This document shows positions 1-11,441 of a stretch of DNA of 64,000 bases, one piece after another; position 1 is the first letter of the stretch, and each line of letters opens with the position of its first letter. Origin of the DNA: Eublepharis macularius (lineage: Eukaryota > Chordata > Lepidosauria > Squamata > Eublepharidae); NCBI RefSeq assembly GCF_028583425.1, contig NC_072805.1, forward strand, positions 17,370,001 to 17,434,000. Direction: 5' to 3'. The position numbers and the translations under genes are program-made. A model generated the notes under the pieces. It was not told where the DNA came from. It made no database searches and was given only the letters and a program-made list of their open reading frames with translations.

Positions 1-1131
1 TCTAGCGGGCAACCCACAAGATAAAAATGTTCACATAGGGCAACATTTAGGCCCAACAGATCTGACCAGTAGGCTTGCTTGAATGGTGTATGCGCCACTG
101 ACCCAAAACTCTCTACAAGGCATGGGGGATTTCCATGCCAGATATGTAGAAATCCTTGATAGAGAGGTCAATGCAACAGGACAAATTCTGAAACTACGGG
201 CTTTAAGTGCAATCTCTAAAATGTTCCATCCAAAGCAAACAAAAAAGAATCCTACACAGACATTTCAGGAAGTGTGTGTTCTCTACTGCGTAAGCCATCC
301 CATGTGATAAGCACAGATCTGTTCTACTTCAGGCAGACAATGCAGAAATTTTGTTCGGGCTGTGGTTCCCAGTGGAACAAACACCCAACAAAACAAATCT
401 TTATTTTTCCATTTCATTTGCATCTATACCGTTTTTCATGAAAGAAAAGGTAGCACACATTTCTATATGCATTTATTAAAAAGTGGCCGTGTTCTGCTTT
501 TCCAAACATGTTCAGCACCACGACAGTAAACATGTAACACAATTCAAAAAACACAGCCCATTATACAGGATTTCCAACTGGCCTGGAGAAAAGTCCTTTA
601 GCAGAGACTTCACAGCCATTTTCACACATCCTAACCGTAGCAGAAAATTACGCAAAACAGCGTCTTCATGGTACAATTTCCTGTCATGATTCCATTTCAT
701 GGCGCAATTTCTGACGTCGTCGCGCCATGAAACCAAGTCATGATGGGAAGTCAAGCCCTAAAGATGCTGCCGTTCCATGAGTTTTGCATGATTTTGTGCG
801 ACAGTTAAGACACGTGATAACGGCTTCCATGTAGAAATGGACAGCAGAAGCTTTTCATAGCATGGAGATAAAGAATATTGCCTGGTAAATAGCATCCCAT
901 TAAGACTCTGTTAAATGAGTAAGACTTTTTTTCCCCAGAGCAGCTGGCAACCTTAAGCACCTAAGTTACAAATAATTGCTAAAACTGCAAGTCTAAAAGG
1001 GTACATCTCAAACAACATAAACAGCAGAGGAGGCCAGCCGATTTTCACAGTAGCTGGTAAAAGCTAGTATTACGATATTAATAGTGGAGGCAGAATCAGC
1101 AGGTTTGTATTCTGCAGTCCCTTTCCATTTG
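1..1131. other. Unassigned sequence, mostly non-coding
   Basis: No gene or clear mobile element is recognised except a diverged fold-back copy at about 620-825. The short open frames here have no recognisable domain and sit in AT-rich sequence. Confidence 0.4.
620..825. repeat. Diverged fold-back element, family C-like
   Basis: The two halves are imperfectly complementary around about 715. The internal motifs (GCGTCTTCAT, GGCGC near GACGTC) match the better-preserved copy at 17821-18022. Termini are degraded and no target-site duplication was found. Confidence 0.45.
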
Positions 1132-1141
1132 ACTAAGTGCT

Positions 1142-1353
1142 AGGGTTGCCAGCCTCCAGGTAGTGGCTGGAGATCTGTCGGAATTACAACTGGTCTCCAG
1201 GCCACAGAGTTCACCTGGAGAAAAGGGCTACTTTGGGGGGTGGACTCTATGGAATTATGCCATGCCAAGGTCCTTTCCCTCCCCAAACCCCACTTTCTCC
1301 AGGTTTCACCTCCCAGATTTCCAGGAATTTCCCAACTTGGAGCTGGCAACCAT
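1142..1353. mobile_element. Fold-back DNA element, family A, with 10-bp TSD
   Basis: It begins AGGGTTGCCAG and ends with the inverted GGCAACC. The arms are complementary (CTGGAGATC in both orientations). It is flanked by the perfect 10-bp direct repeat ACTAAGTGCT at 1132-1141 and 1354-1363. It has no coding capacity, so it is non-autonomous. A 10-bp duplication is near the 9-11 bp of Mutator-like elements, but the superfamily is not proven. Confidence 0.85.
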
Positions 1354-2016
1354 ACTAAGTGCTCTTGAAGAAATATAATTTTGAAAGGAAGATGGCACTA
1401 AATTATTGACAGAGTATCCAAACCTTACCTTCCACTTGCGCACACTCTAGCACAAACACCACTGCAGCAGCCTGCAGCCCTGTGTGACAGATCATTGTCC
1501 ACGGCACGCATGGAACAGCATTCCGCCACCCCCCCAAAACAGAAAACTCACTTTTAAAATACAGACATGACTTTGTTAACTTTGAAATACGACACACACA
1601 CACTGCTTGCACAAGCTCCTGCAGATCAACACCAAGTTCAAGTTCCACTGACGTCTTGTTGGACACCGGCCAGCAACCAGACCCAAACCTAATTAGCTTC
1701 TGATAGAATCCTCCTCCAGGTACCTGCGGAGCATACCTTTGAGAGCACTTAGATCCAGGTATCCTTATCATATCTGAATGTGATTCTGAGAGGAAAATGC
1801 ATTTCTTCATATAGAAGAGAAAAAGGGGTTTCAAAGGAGAGCACCGATTTTCTAACTGGCAGCTCTCCTGTGAACAAGACAGCAGGGCAGCAAACTGGCA
1901 AATGGGGCAACTCAATTCACTTCCCAGCTCTGCCACATACAATCCTGGGTGACCTACCTAGGATCACACCATTTCATTCACTTCCCTGTTTGACACGGCT
2001 GGGATGACGACATAAA

Positions 2017-2166
2017 GGCTGCTTCCACACACGTTGGATAATCCACTTTCAATACTCTTTAGTGAACATTTGGAACTGCTTTTCCATGTGTGGAACAAAA
2101 AATCCACTTCCAAAGGATTGCTAAAGTGCATTGAAAGCGCATTATTCAACGTGTGTGGAAACGGCC
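2017..2166. mobile_element. GGCCG-type palindromic element, family C
   Basis: A roughly 150-bp hairpin with left end GGCTGCTTCCACAC and right end GTGTGGAAACGGCC. The arms share the CCACTTTCAAT and TGCATTGAAAG types of motif. The same family occurs at 61582-61731. The flanks AAA and AAT fit a 3-bp duplication with one change. Confidence 0.75.
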
Positions 2167-2305
2167 AATGTTTCTGAGCATCGGTGTACAAATTCTGCAG
2201 CAGTATCCTTGTGTGTATTTACACCTCCCTGGAAACCAGAGCCCCAACTGTGATGGGAGCCTCCAGACCTTACCCTCTTTACAAATAATATTGGGGAGGG
2301 AAGGC

Positions 2306-2470
2306 AGCATGGAATCGATCTCGTCCGATCTCGGAAGCTAAGCAGGTCGGTACTTGGGTGGAAGACCACCAAAGAAGGCTCTGCAGAGGGAGGCAATGGC
2401 AAACCGCCTCTGCTACTCATTTGCCTTGAAATGCCCCTTGCTGGGGCCACCATGTGCAATTTGAAGACAC

Positions 2471-2504
<34 letters not shown>
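2306..2504 (+). repeat. 5S-rRNA-derived SINE with CA-repeat tail
   Basis: The 5' part reads GATCTCGGAAGCTAAGCAGG and then TACTTGGGTGG, which is the internal promoter region of 5S rRNA. A squamate-type SINE body (GGCAATGGCAAACC) follows, then a (CA)n tail at about 2472-2502. This is a retroposed SINE, not a functional 5S gene, because the 3' half of 5S is absent. Confidence 0.85.
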
Positions 2505-2626
2505 ACTGATCCATAGCTCTAAGAGTCAGCAGCAAGAAAAGCAGCAGAGTTTTAAAGGCTTAGAGATTTTAATGTGGCAGAAGCTCTCTCACACTTAAAC
2601 CCAGTTCATCAGATGACAAAATGAAC

Positions 2627-2815
2627 ATACGAAGCTGCCCAGTCAAACCCTTGATCCATCGCAGTCAGCACTGTCTACTAAGCCTGGCTGTGGGGCTCCA
2701 GGATCTCGAGTAAAGGTCTTTCACATCACCTCTTACTCATTCAACTGGAGATGTCGGTGATTGAACCTGGGACCGCCTGCATGCCAAACCGATGCTCTAC
2801 CAGTGAGCCCTAGCC
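2627..2815 (-). repeat. tRNA-derived SINE
   Basis: Read on the minus strand it starts with an A-box-like region (CTCACTGGTAGAGCATCGG). A B-box (GGTTCAATC) follows, then a SINE body. It is the same family as the copy at 4905-5310. Confidence 0.75.
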
Positions 2816-3155
2816 CTTCCTCTAACAACTCAATAGGGTCACAAAAATGGCCACAGAATCCAACCAGGCTCACAGCCAGTTGGGGATTACTGCACTTCCC
2901 TATATAACTTTCAGGAACAAAAGAGGTTGTTTTCCTGCCCAAAGGAAGGATGCAGAGAGAGCGATCTTTCCTTTGACATGCAATGATCTCATGCTGGCTT
3001 TGCTCAGTTCAGAGGAAATATTAGTAAAATTAACTGAAGGAAATATTTTGGACATGCTAGGAGGATCTAAAGAGACAGACCGCAACATCATAAAAACTTA
3101 GTAAGATCCACCCCGTAAATGCTTCAGGCTGCTGGAAGAACTTTATGGTTGGTGC

Positions 3156-3389
3156 CAGGGCTTTTTTTCTGGGAAAAGAGGTGGTGGAACTCAGTGGGTT
3201 GTCCTTGGAGAAAATGGTCACATGGCCGGTGGCTCCGCCCCCTGATCTCCAGACAGAGCTCAGCGGCGCAGAGGGCAATCTAAACTCCCTTCTGTCTGGA
3301 GATCAGGGGGCGGGGCCATCGGCCATGTGACCATTTTCAAGAGGTTCCGGAACTCCGTTCCACCACGTTCCAGCTGAAAAAAAGCCCTG
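3156..3389. mobile_element. hAT-like non-autonomous element, CAGGGCTTTTTT family
   Basis: The terminal inverted repeats are CAGGGCTTTTTTTC and its complement GAAAAAAAGCCCTG. Inner inverted arms surround CTGATCTCCAGACAGA. No 8-bp duplication is visible for this copy, but copies at 5952, 49717 and 58724 have one. Confidence 0.75.
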
Positions 3390-3551
3390 TGAATGTTACT
3401 CCACAGCACAGCTCTCAGACTTTTGAACATTGCCATGCTAAAGAATGGAGTATTTTTAACACCTCATTTTTTAATTGAGTAAACTCAACCCCAGTACAAA
3501 TTAGAACCATTCTAAGCGCAAGGTTGGGAAATAGGACGCCTTCTGGAAAGT

Positions 3552-3750
3552 AGGTTGCTAACTTCAGGTTGGGAAATTCCTGGAGATTTTGGGGACAGAA
3601 CCTGCAGAAAATGGGGTTTGGGGAGGGAGCTCAGCAGGGTATAATGCCATAGAGTCCACCTTCCAAAGTGTCCATTTTTTTCCAGGGGAATCTGGAGATC
3701 AGTTGCGAATCTGGAAGATCTCCAGGCCACACCTGGAGGTTGGCAGCCTT
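3552..3750. mobile_element. Fold-back DNA element, family A (older copy)
   Basis: It starts AGGTTGCTAACTTCAGG and ends with CTGGAGGTTGGCAGCCTT. The internal sequence matches family A (ATAATGCCATAGAGTCCACC). No clean flanking duplication remains. Confidence 0.7.
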
Positions 3751-4435
3751 ACTGTCTGGTTTTAATGTGGCCACTGCAAAAAAAGAAAGCAAGTTAACTT
3801 TCAACATGAGTAAAGCTGACAAGGGAGGGGGGAGGAGATGAAGCAAGAAGAGGCTGGGATCCCAGAGCAAGGAATTGCGGGAGTTTCAAGCAGTGAACCT
3901 GGGACGGGGAAGAGAACAGCATGGGGGAAATCTTCGCTAAGCCAGGACCTGGTATTTTTGCTCACTCGTCCAATCCAGAGCAACCCACGTACAAAATGTC
4001 TTATATAGTCAATGAATGATAAAGTGAAGAGTAGCAAGTGAATCATAAAACCCTAGTTAAATACAGTGTAAATATAAAAATGCAAATCAGCAACAAACCC
4101 AGACAGATGGAAACGTAAATAAAATAAGAAAGCGGAAGCCCCTCTTCACCAGTGGGGAGAAAAGCTCCTCATACTGACCACACAGTCCCCAAAAGTGCCC
4201 ATGTCAGCATCAGAGGCTGCCACGATTATGGGCACTTACTATAGCCCGCTCTATACAAGCAAGCTCTCCACCAACTGGAAATGCTCACACTGGCAACGCG
4301 AGCAGCACCCAGCAGCAGCAGAGGAACCAAAGAGCAAGAAAATAGCTTTCTCCCATTTTCTCCCAGAACTCCTCCCCTGCCAGAGCCCTTACAACACTGC
4401 AGGGGCTTCTCGAGAAGTTTCCTGGAGGCAGCACT
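3751..4435. other. No recognised feature
   Basis: Short open frames on both strands have no recognisable domain. I see no repeat family that I can name here. Confidence 0.4.
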
Positions 4436-4806
4436 AGGGTTACCAGGTCCCCTGGGGCCCAACCCAGGGGATGGGGGAGTTGTGGGGGGTTGCATGGGGC
4501 ATGCAAGGCGGTCTCACCTCTTGCACGTGCACTCCAGAATTCTTCCTTATCGTTCCAGGAACGACATAATTCCCAGTGTGACAAGGAAGGGACCGCCACC
4601 ATTGGGGGGGGGGGCTGATTTGATGAAACCAAACATCACATCAGCCCTGTGCAGGGACCTTCCCATCTTTGTCATGCTGGGAATGAGCTCCTGGGCCCAG
4701 TCTCTGCGCTTCCCCCCTGCCGGCCAGGTGAGTGTGGCGGGGGGTGGGGTGGAGGACAGAGGCTGGGAGCGGGGGATCCCCTGCTCCTGTTGGGGGACTG
4801 GTAACT
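4436..4806. mobile_element. Longer element with family A-like termini
   Basis: The ends are inverted: AGGGTTACCAGGTCCCC on the left and GGGGGACTGGTAACT on the right. The 371-bp G-rich interior differs from the short family A hairpins. It may be a less-deleted relative. No exact target-site duplication was found. Confidence 0.55.
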
Positions 4807-4904
4807 GTAGGGAGCACAGCACCTCCCTCTGAAATCTGCTGGCACACCTGAGGTTAAAATGATTACAAGAAAGTAACATACCATCACCCCTCCAGTGTAG
4901 CCAA

Positions 4905-5069
4905 GGAGGGGGCCGTGGTTCAAGGGCAGAACATCTGCTCGGTACCCAGATTCAACCCCCGGCAGCTCCAATTGAAAGGACCAGGCAGTAGACGATGTGA
5001 AAGACCTCTGCCTGAGCCCCTGGACAGCCAATGCCAGTCTGTGTAGACAAAACCAACCACGATAGACTG
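4905..5069 (+). repeat. tRNA-derived SINE, 5' part (split by a palindrome)
   Basis: It begins like a tRNA (GGCCGTGGTTCAAGGGCAGA) with a B-box-like GATTCAACCCCC. The body has GATGTGAAAGACCTCTGCC. It continues at 5272-5310 after a family B insertion. Confidence 0.75.
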
Positions 5070-5268
5070 ACAGCCAAGCTACAAGTGACAAATTACACTT
5101 GCCTGGCAAGTGAACAGACTCCTGTGTATTCCTCCCTGTTCACTTGCCATTCACTTGCACTCCTCTTGATCAAGTGGAGACCAAGTGAATGGCAAGTGAA
5201 CAGGGAGGAATACACGTGAGTCTGTTTACTTGCCAGGCAAGTGTAATTCGTCACTTGTAGCTTGGCTC
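5070..5268. mobile_element. Family B palindrome inserted in a SINE
   Basis: The palindrome ends are CAGCCAAGCTACAAG and CTTGTAGCTTGGCTC. The flanking 3-bp duplication is TGA at 5067-5069 and 5269-5271. The arms contain ACTTGCCTGGCAAGTGAACAG and its complement. Removing it and one TGA rejoins the SINE at 4905-5310. Confidence 0.85.
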
Positions 5269-5271
5269 TGA

Positions 5272-5310
5272 GGGTCTCATTCAATATAAGGCAGCTTCCT
5301 GTGTCCACAA
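5272..5310 (+). repeat. tRNA-derived SINE, 3' part
   Basis: It carries the family's 3' signature TTCAATATAAGGCAGCTTCC and continues the SINE at 4905-5069. Confidence 0.7.
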
Positions 5311-5943
5311 TGAGGCAGGAGATGGTGGGAGAGGCAGGAATTGAACCGCATTTGGGAGGAGGAATGGCCCATAAAATCTGCAGATGGCCATAGATGGTGC
5401 AGGAGACAAGGTGATTCCTAACCAGCACTGACAAAATCCCCAGCTCTCACCCACATTCTCCTTAGATAAGAGTCATCTAACGGAAAGCTGGGATGATTCA
5501 CAAAGCTTCTTCATGTCCTCTAGAAAATAGGACTGGATAAAATGTGAGTTTCCTATGAAAGATTCAGAGCGTAAAGAGAAAGCGAAACGTTAAAAGCCCA
5601 AGCAAAATGTCAGGGACGGGTTTATTGGATTTTAAAAGTATTATTTTCCAAATATTTTTCTTACAATGTTTTTCTCCAAAAATAATTGTTATAAATATGC
5701 TATAAAGAGGCGGGTGTGTGTGGGGGAGAGAAAGATATGGCAAACTCTAATGAGATGGAGCAGGATGTTGCTTCTGGGAAAACATTAAGCGATAAAAAGA
5801 AACGCTGGGGAGAGGAAAGGGAGCAATCACACAAAGAAAAAACATGGCATGAAAGTTAGAAGAAGGGATGCTAAATATATTTAAACAAATCAGATTTCTC
5901 TCCCTTCTAATGTCCTATATTCTGAGAGGTGGACAGTGAAATG
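5311..5943. other. No recognised feature
   Basis: AT-rich sequence with no coding signal and no repeat that I can name. Confidence 0.35.
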
Positions 5944-5951
5944 ATCGCTAC

Positions 5952-6116
5952 CAGGGCTTTTTTTCCAGCAGGAACACGGTGGAATGGAGTTCCGGCACCT
6001 CTTGAAAATACTAGGCAACGGCACATGAAAATATTATTTCAAAGAAACCCGTGTGTTTCTCCCTCATTTCTCTCTTGAGAGTTCCACCACCTCTTTTCCT
6101 AGAAAAAAAAACCCTG
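5952..6116. mobile_element. hAT-like element, CAGGGCTTTTTT family, with 8-bp TSD
   Basis: The termini are CAGGGCTTTTTTTCC and AGAAAAAAAAACCCTG. The perfect 8-bp direct repeat ATCGCTAC lies at 5944-5951 and 6117-6124. An 8-bp duplication with CAGGG ends is typical of the hAT superfamily. Confidence 0.85.
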
Positions 6117-6288
6117 ATCGCTACAGGGTAGGATTACTAACAGCCCTTGAGAGAAATGTCCTGTCCCTTTAAAGTATAGAGATGGGTAGCTGAAGCTTTT
6201 CATGGCATTGAGTTCAATAACATCATCTGATAATAACATCCCACCCAGCCTCTATTAAAGGGACAGGCATTTCTTCTCCAGGCACTCA

Positions 6289-6498
6289 GAGCCAAGCTAC
6301 AAGTGACGAATTACACTTGCCTGGCAAGTGAACAGACTCACGTGTATTCCTCCCTGTTCACTTGCCCTCCACTTGCCCTCCACTTGATTACTACGTGATC
6401 AAGTGGAGCGCAAGTGGAGGGCAAGTGAACAGGGAGGAATACAAGGTCAGTCTGTTCACTTGCCAGGCAAGTGTAATTCGTCACTTGTAGCTTGGCTC
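6289..6498. mobile_element. Family B palindrome with TCA duplication
   Basis: The ends are GAGCCAAGCTACAAGTGACG and its inverted copy. The 3-bp duplication TCA is at 6286-6288 and 6499-6501. The centre is near 6395. Confidence 0.85.
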
Positions 6499-6867
6499 TC
6501 AGTAACCCTAGCACAAGTAATTTAGAATCCTCCACAGAACACACTGTAAATTAAACGGTGCATCCTGCCACTTTTTAAATATGCGCATGAACAAGGCTGT
6601 TTTTTGTCTTGTAATAGATGCTGCTCCCAAGATGCGTTCTGTCTCTCCCAGGTGGTGGTACCAAAGTCCTTGAAGACAACCTAACCAGTTACTGCATCCC
6701 ATCTGTGTGTTAGGGCGAAGAACAACCACAATATTTTTTTAAAAAATACACCCATCTTGATATCGGAATAGCAAGCCCTTTAACAGCAGATGAAAATGCA
6801 GGCCAATCCACTCATTTTGCTCTCAAAACAGAACTAGAGAAAGTGAAACCACTGACTTTGGTAACTT

Positions 6868-7350
6868 GACTGAAACAGGAACCATATCAATCCACAACCT
6901 CAAACGCCGCCTCTGAACAAAAATGGTCTCAAAAACCAGCAGTCACCCATTTTCACCACCGTATTGCTCTCAAGGCATTCAAAGGAACTTTCTATAGAAA
7001 ACAGGGTTCACCCTCTCAGAATGTAAAGTTTATCGCAAAAACCTTGAACTTGTATAAATCAAGAATTTATGCTGCTAGAAGTCTATTTTTAAAGGAACGG
7101 ATCTAATTATGCTACTTGCATATGCCCAATTCTATTATTCCAAATTGGGTTAACAACTGAAATTAATAAAATCAGTGCCTCTTTTCAATTTAGGATGGCA
7201 CATTTCACAACAACTTTACTTCAGCAGAATGGAAAACATTTAACAACTATTTTCTTGAACATTAGAAGCCGTTCAGATACAAAGGCGCAAGAGACCCATT
7301 TCTCTCAAAGCCCTTTCCTGCGAATTTTTTTTTATTGTGATGCTCCTGAG
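6868..7350 (+). repeat. Paralogous segment, copy 1 (partner at 63578-64000)
   Basis: It shares collinear, same-strand similarity with 63578-64000. Shared words include ACTGAAACAGGAACCA, CAGGGTTC then CCCTCTCAGAA, TTGTATAAATCAAGAAT and AACTGAAATTAATAAAATC. The partner is cut off by the window end, so the true length is unknown. Segmental duplication or an old dispersed repeat are both possible. Confidence 0.7.
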
Positions 7351-7865
7351 AGTATGCAGGGAATGCATTTTAAAATCTCAAAAATGCTTCACTTCATAAA
7401 CCATTAGTCCATGTTGCAGGCTGTGGCATCGTCTGTTTACAACTTCCTGCTGTTGAAATTAGCAAAACGCCACCTGATAAATCTGGAAGATGATCCTTCA
7501 CAGGAGAGGTTTGTAAATTGTTCAAAAGCAGCAGCTTGGCAGGGCTGATCTATACCCAAACCACTTTGGACTATAACCAGAAGGCACCTGCGGGAAAAGG
7601 GGGGGGGGGAGAGAATTCCTGCAAAGGAGCCTTGGAACTTACCTCTCTGAATCCCCGCAACGAATCCACAGAACTGCGTGTGTGTGAACTGCTCGAGAAG
7701 CAATCGCCAACTGCTACAGCAACCAGAGCTCTGCTGTTTATGAGTCAGCTGTTTTGCCAAGCTCCTCCTTTGCTGTCTGCTGACTAGGAACAGAAATTCC
7801 CAGGGGCCGTCCAAGCCATGCCTCTTCCCTGCCTGCGAAAGGCCTGCAGGCTTTCTGAGCCAGCC

Positions 7866-8018
7866 ATCGTGTATTCCTCCCTGTTCACTTGCCTGTCGCT
7901 TGCGCTCCCCTTGATCAAGCAGAGAGCAAGTGAATGGCAAGTGAACAGGGAGGAATACATGATGTGAGTCTGTTCACTTGCCGTACAAGTGTCATTCGTC
8001 ACTGGTAGCTTGGCCCTG
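7866..8018. mobile_element. Family B palindrome, left terminus missing
   Basis: The right end CACTGGTAGCTTGGCCC and both inner arms (TTCCTCCCTGTTCACTTGCC and its complement) are present. The left GGGCCAAGC terminus is lost. Confidence 0.7.
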
Positions 8019-8092
8019 TATTTCAAAAGATGCAGAGCTGGGAAAGGTACAGAAGAAGGAGACCAAGATGATTACAGATCCAGAGGAGTTAG

Positions 8093-8659
8093 CAGGGCCG
8101 GATCGACGGGGGTGCAGGGGGGTAGTCTGCCCCCAGTGCCGCCAAAGAGGGGGTGCTGGGCGCAGCTGCCAGCCCCGGGAGCGTGCCTGGGGAAAGGCGA
8201 ATGGTGCGGGCGGCCTCTCAGACACCTGCACTGCCTTTTGCCTGCCTTGGGAGGCTGGGAGGCTGCCCGCGCTGTTCACCTTTCCCCAAGATAAGGGGCA
8301 CGCGGCAAGCCAGCCGCCCCTTGTCCTGTGGGAAAGGCAAAAGGCAGCGCGGGTGGCTGGGAGGCCGCCCGCGCCGTTCGCCTTTCCCCAGGACAAGGGG
8401 CGGCCGGCTTGCCACGCGCCCGTTGTCCTGCGGAGCAGGTGAACGGCGAGGGCAGCCTCCGAGCCACTTGCGCTGCCGCCGCCAGCTCTGCAGCATGCTG
8501 GGACAGCCAGCTTGCTGCGGGGGTGGGGTGGGGCCCAGCGTGATGATGTCACGAGAGTGATGTCATCACACAGCGCTAGGAGTGCGCGCGCACTATGCGC
8601 ACGTGCAACTAGCCTGACTATGGTTGCCCTGAGTGCTGGCAACCGGAGATCCGGCCCTG
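8093..8659. mobile_element. GC-rich hAT-like element with 8-bp TSD
   Basis: The terminal repeats CAGGGCCGGATC and GATCCGGCCCTG are perfect inverted repeats. The direct repeat GGAGTTAG is at 8085-8092 and 8660-8667. The interior is very GC-rich and made of repeated CCTGCGGGGCAGGCGAA-like blocks. It inserted into the GAGGAGTTAGCCGTGTTAGT head of a hairpin retroposon-like element, whose remnant flanks it. Open frames up to 216 codons here reflect GC richness. A reversed relative lies at about 55737-56272. Confidence 0.85.
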
Positions 8660-8690
8660 GGAGTTAGCTGTGTTAGTCTGTGGCAGTGGG

Positions 8691-9458
8691 GATTTGCAGG
8701 CACACCAAGCTGTGGCCACCAGCCTGGTCCTCATTGGAAATGGGGGCTAGACGGGCAAGAGGGTGGGTGTTCGATCCGGACCTTCACTGCCACCTTTGCC
8801 CCCCTCCCTGGCAGGGATGCCTGCTCTCCAAGGGAGGGGGCTGTTGGTGGTAGCAGGGATTGCGGCCTCCCCATTGGCTGCGCCGCTACTTGCCCCTTGT
8901 CTGCCTGTCAGGGGAGCGGTGTGCGAGTGCTCCTTGTGGCGGCCGCTCCTCACCTTGCCGTGCTCGGGACTCTTTTGCAAAAGTCCATAGCGAGCCGTAG
9001 AGTGGTGCCCCATTTACGTTGACACACGAGCGACTACGCTGCCTTGAGGCTTAGGATTGAGCTGCCCATCACTTAAGTTCCCATACAACATTTCTGATTA
9101 CCCTATTCAAGATGATAAGAGCACATTAATTGTTATCAAGCTCCCCAGCAACCAGCTTCTTCCTCAGCTGCCTGACTCCGCCCTATTGGGCTAAACCAAT
9201 TAGATCATAGAGGTTACACTGACATCAGGGCTCCACCCCCTTTGGAGCCCTACCCCTCATGCCTACAAAGCAGGGCGTTCCCAGTTCCAATTTGCCCTCT
9301 GCTATTATCTTATTGGTAGCCTTTGACAAGACCCTCTCTCATTGTTTTAGCTCGAGTTCCCCATATCTATAACAGGTGAATAACACTGACCCAGCTCACA
9401 GTGGCTTTGTGAGGATTACAAGCTCATGTATGCAAAGTGTCTCGAACACGAAAGTGTA
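8691..9458. other. No recognised feature
   Basis: GC-rich to about 9000, then ordinary sequence. I cannot name a gene or element here. Confidence 0.35.

Positions 9459-9509
<51 letters not shown>
9459..9509. repeat. (AAAT)n microsatellite
   Basis: About 13 uninterrupted AAAT units. Confidence 0.95.
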
Positions 9510-9510
<1 letters not shown>

Positions 9511-10490
9511 GTATTTACTTACTGAACTATTTTACATACTGAGTTCTCTGTTTAAAAGTCTCATAAAGTGACTTAACAGCAAACAGCCAAAAAAAAGGCC
9601 TAGCACTGTCAATAAACTAAAAGGATAAAAGCAGCCGTGTAAATTAAACAATAAAAGCATTATAAAGCTCACCAACAGTGCAGCATAAAAACAACAATTT
9701 CCAGCCCATAGTGTTTAAAAGAAAAAAAATCAGAGCAGTAAAGTGATAGGGCAGAACATGAGAAATCACAAATATTAACAATGTTATTTACCACACACAA
9801 ACAATGCCTGGTGGTTTCTGGATTGATCAAAATCTGTGTAATATTTACATTAAAGGACATCCAAGTGTACAAAAAGACTTCCCTTCTTCTGAAAAAGAAA
9901 AAGTGCTTCGTTCCTACTTAAAGACCACACCCTCAAAACAACAAGCCGCACGCTTCCCTCATCTTAGGATCAGACCTTCCATGATTCATAAAGAGCACTG
10001 TGACTCCACCTTGCCCTTTCCTGGTTTCTAGGAAGAGTAGGGAGATAAACGACAAACAAAATAGCATTAACTTACCGGCTATTCTAACTACACATCTATA
10101 CAATAATCTTTGTGCATACCATTGGGACATAGATGTACTCACCTACTGACAGAAATGTGAGCTGAGATGTATTAGCATCTGAATACAGGCAAGCTGAATT
10201 CGGTGCCACTAACTATTAAAACTGCATTCATAAACGAAGAAGGAAGAGGAGGAGACGGTCATATATAAACTAAAAGAAAGCGTGAAACTTAAACTGAAAA
10301 CCACTTTCTGCCTAGGTGACACATTCAGGTATACTTTTTTTCTGTGGAGGAACCCCTAAATTAAATTTTCAAATCCCAAGAACTCCTATGAAAATGTTTA
10401 CATACCAGACAAAACTGAGGGTGGGGATTGCGGACCACAATTCAATTACTGCTAAATTACTGTCAAGAAAATGTGTTTGTAAAGAGCTAA
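9510..10490. other. No recognised feature
   Basis: AT-rich, non-coding in appearance. No repeat family is named. Confidence 0.35.
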
Positions 10491-10509
10491 GAGAGAGAGA
10501 GAGAGAGAG
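10491..10509. repeat. (GA)n microsatellite
   Basis: A short GA run. Confidence 0.85.
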
Positions 10510-10798
10510 AAAGGTGTCTTTCAGCAAGTCAGTTGAAAAAGAAAAAAGTGAAGCATTTTCTCTCTTTTTCGTGCTATTTTTTTTCAAATATCAAATCAAA
10601 ATAAAGCTTACTTAAACAGCAAAATAAAATTCACATCCAAAGCCAATGTAAGGTTTACTCAGTATGGTATTTGGGCGTGTGTATTTTTGCACAAATGCTG
10701 ACTCCATGGCTGATTTCTCACGAAACTGCTGGCAATTTCTTGTGTAACCTCAGGGGTTCCACAGAACCCTGGATGGGGAACAATGAGCTAGAGACTCA

Positions 10799-10916
10799 GG
10801 GCCAAGCTACACATGACGAATGACACTTGAACAGCAAGTGTATTTCTCCCTGTTCACTTGCCCTCCACTCAATCCACTTGCCGTTCAAGTGTCATTCGTC
10901 ATGTGTAGCTTGGCCC
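10799..10916. mobile_element. Family B palindrome, 118-bp subtype
   Basis: The ends are GGGCCAAGCTACACATGACG and the inverted CATGTGTAGCTTGGCCC. It has the same length and sequence subtype as the units of the 13779-16637 array. The flanks TCA and ATA do not match. Confidence 0.85.
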
Positions 10917-11267
10917 ATACTTTTTATAAAACCACGAGAGCTAGGAATTCAGAGGACGTGATAAACAAATTGTTCTAATGATATGTCAATTGCCAATTTT
11001 TTTAAAAAGCACTCAAGTGGCAGAGGAAACAGCCTTGATGGGGGACTGGGATTGGAAAATGTGGGAAACCTGTCATGTGCAAGCCCTTTTGATGCCCTTC
11101 TGTATTGCCAAACAATACAATTTTATGTGTACATTGAAATGATCCATTTCATGTTGTTAAAACAGGAAAATAAGTTTAAGCTTGATAAGAAAATGCATAG
11201 CATGGTGTTGTGAACCCTTGGATCCACAGGACTGCCACTCTCTATCAGCTTCACCCATTTGAGCAAA

Positions 11268-11441
11268 GGGCCAAGCTACAAGTGATGAATGACACTTGAA
11301 TGGCAAGTGAACAGACTCACGTGTATTCCTCCCTGTTCACTTGCCCTTCACTTGCCCTCCGTAGTGGCAAGTGGAGGGCAAGTGAGCAGGGAGTCTGTTC
11401 ACTTGCCATTCAAGTGTCATTCGTCACTTGTAGCTTGGCCC
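11268..11441. mobile_element. Family B palindrome
   Basis: Inverted termini GGGCCAAGCTACAAGTGATG and CACTTGTAGCTTGGCCC around complementary ACTTGCC arms. No clear flanking duplication. Confidence 0.75.

Noticed and set aside
1403-1942. 179-codon minus-strand frame
   Set aside because: No recognisable domain, repetitive surroundings and no splice or promoter support.
2306-2370. A functional 5S rRNA gene
   Set aside because: Only the internal promoter-like part of 5S is present and a SINE body with CA tail follows.
3900-5000. First exon of a second CYP2 gene predicted from the 6868/63578 paralogy
   Set aside because: I looked for the FPPGP...LPFLGN region and its flanks and saw nothing comparable.
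7992-8642. 216-codon frame and overlapping long frames
   Set aside because: They lie inside a GC-rich hAT-like element with repeated blocks; frames are open in several phases because stop codons are rare there.
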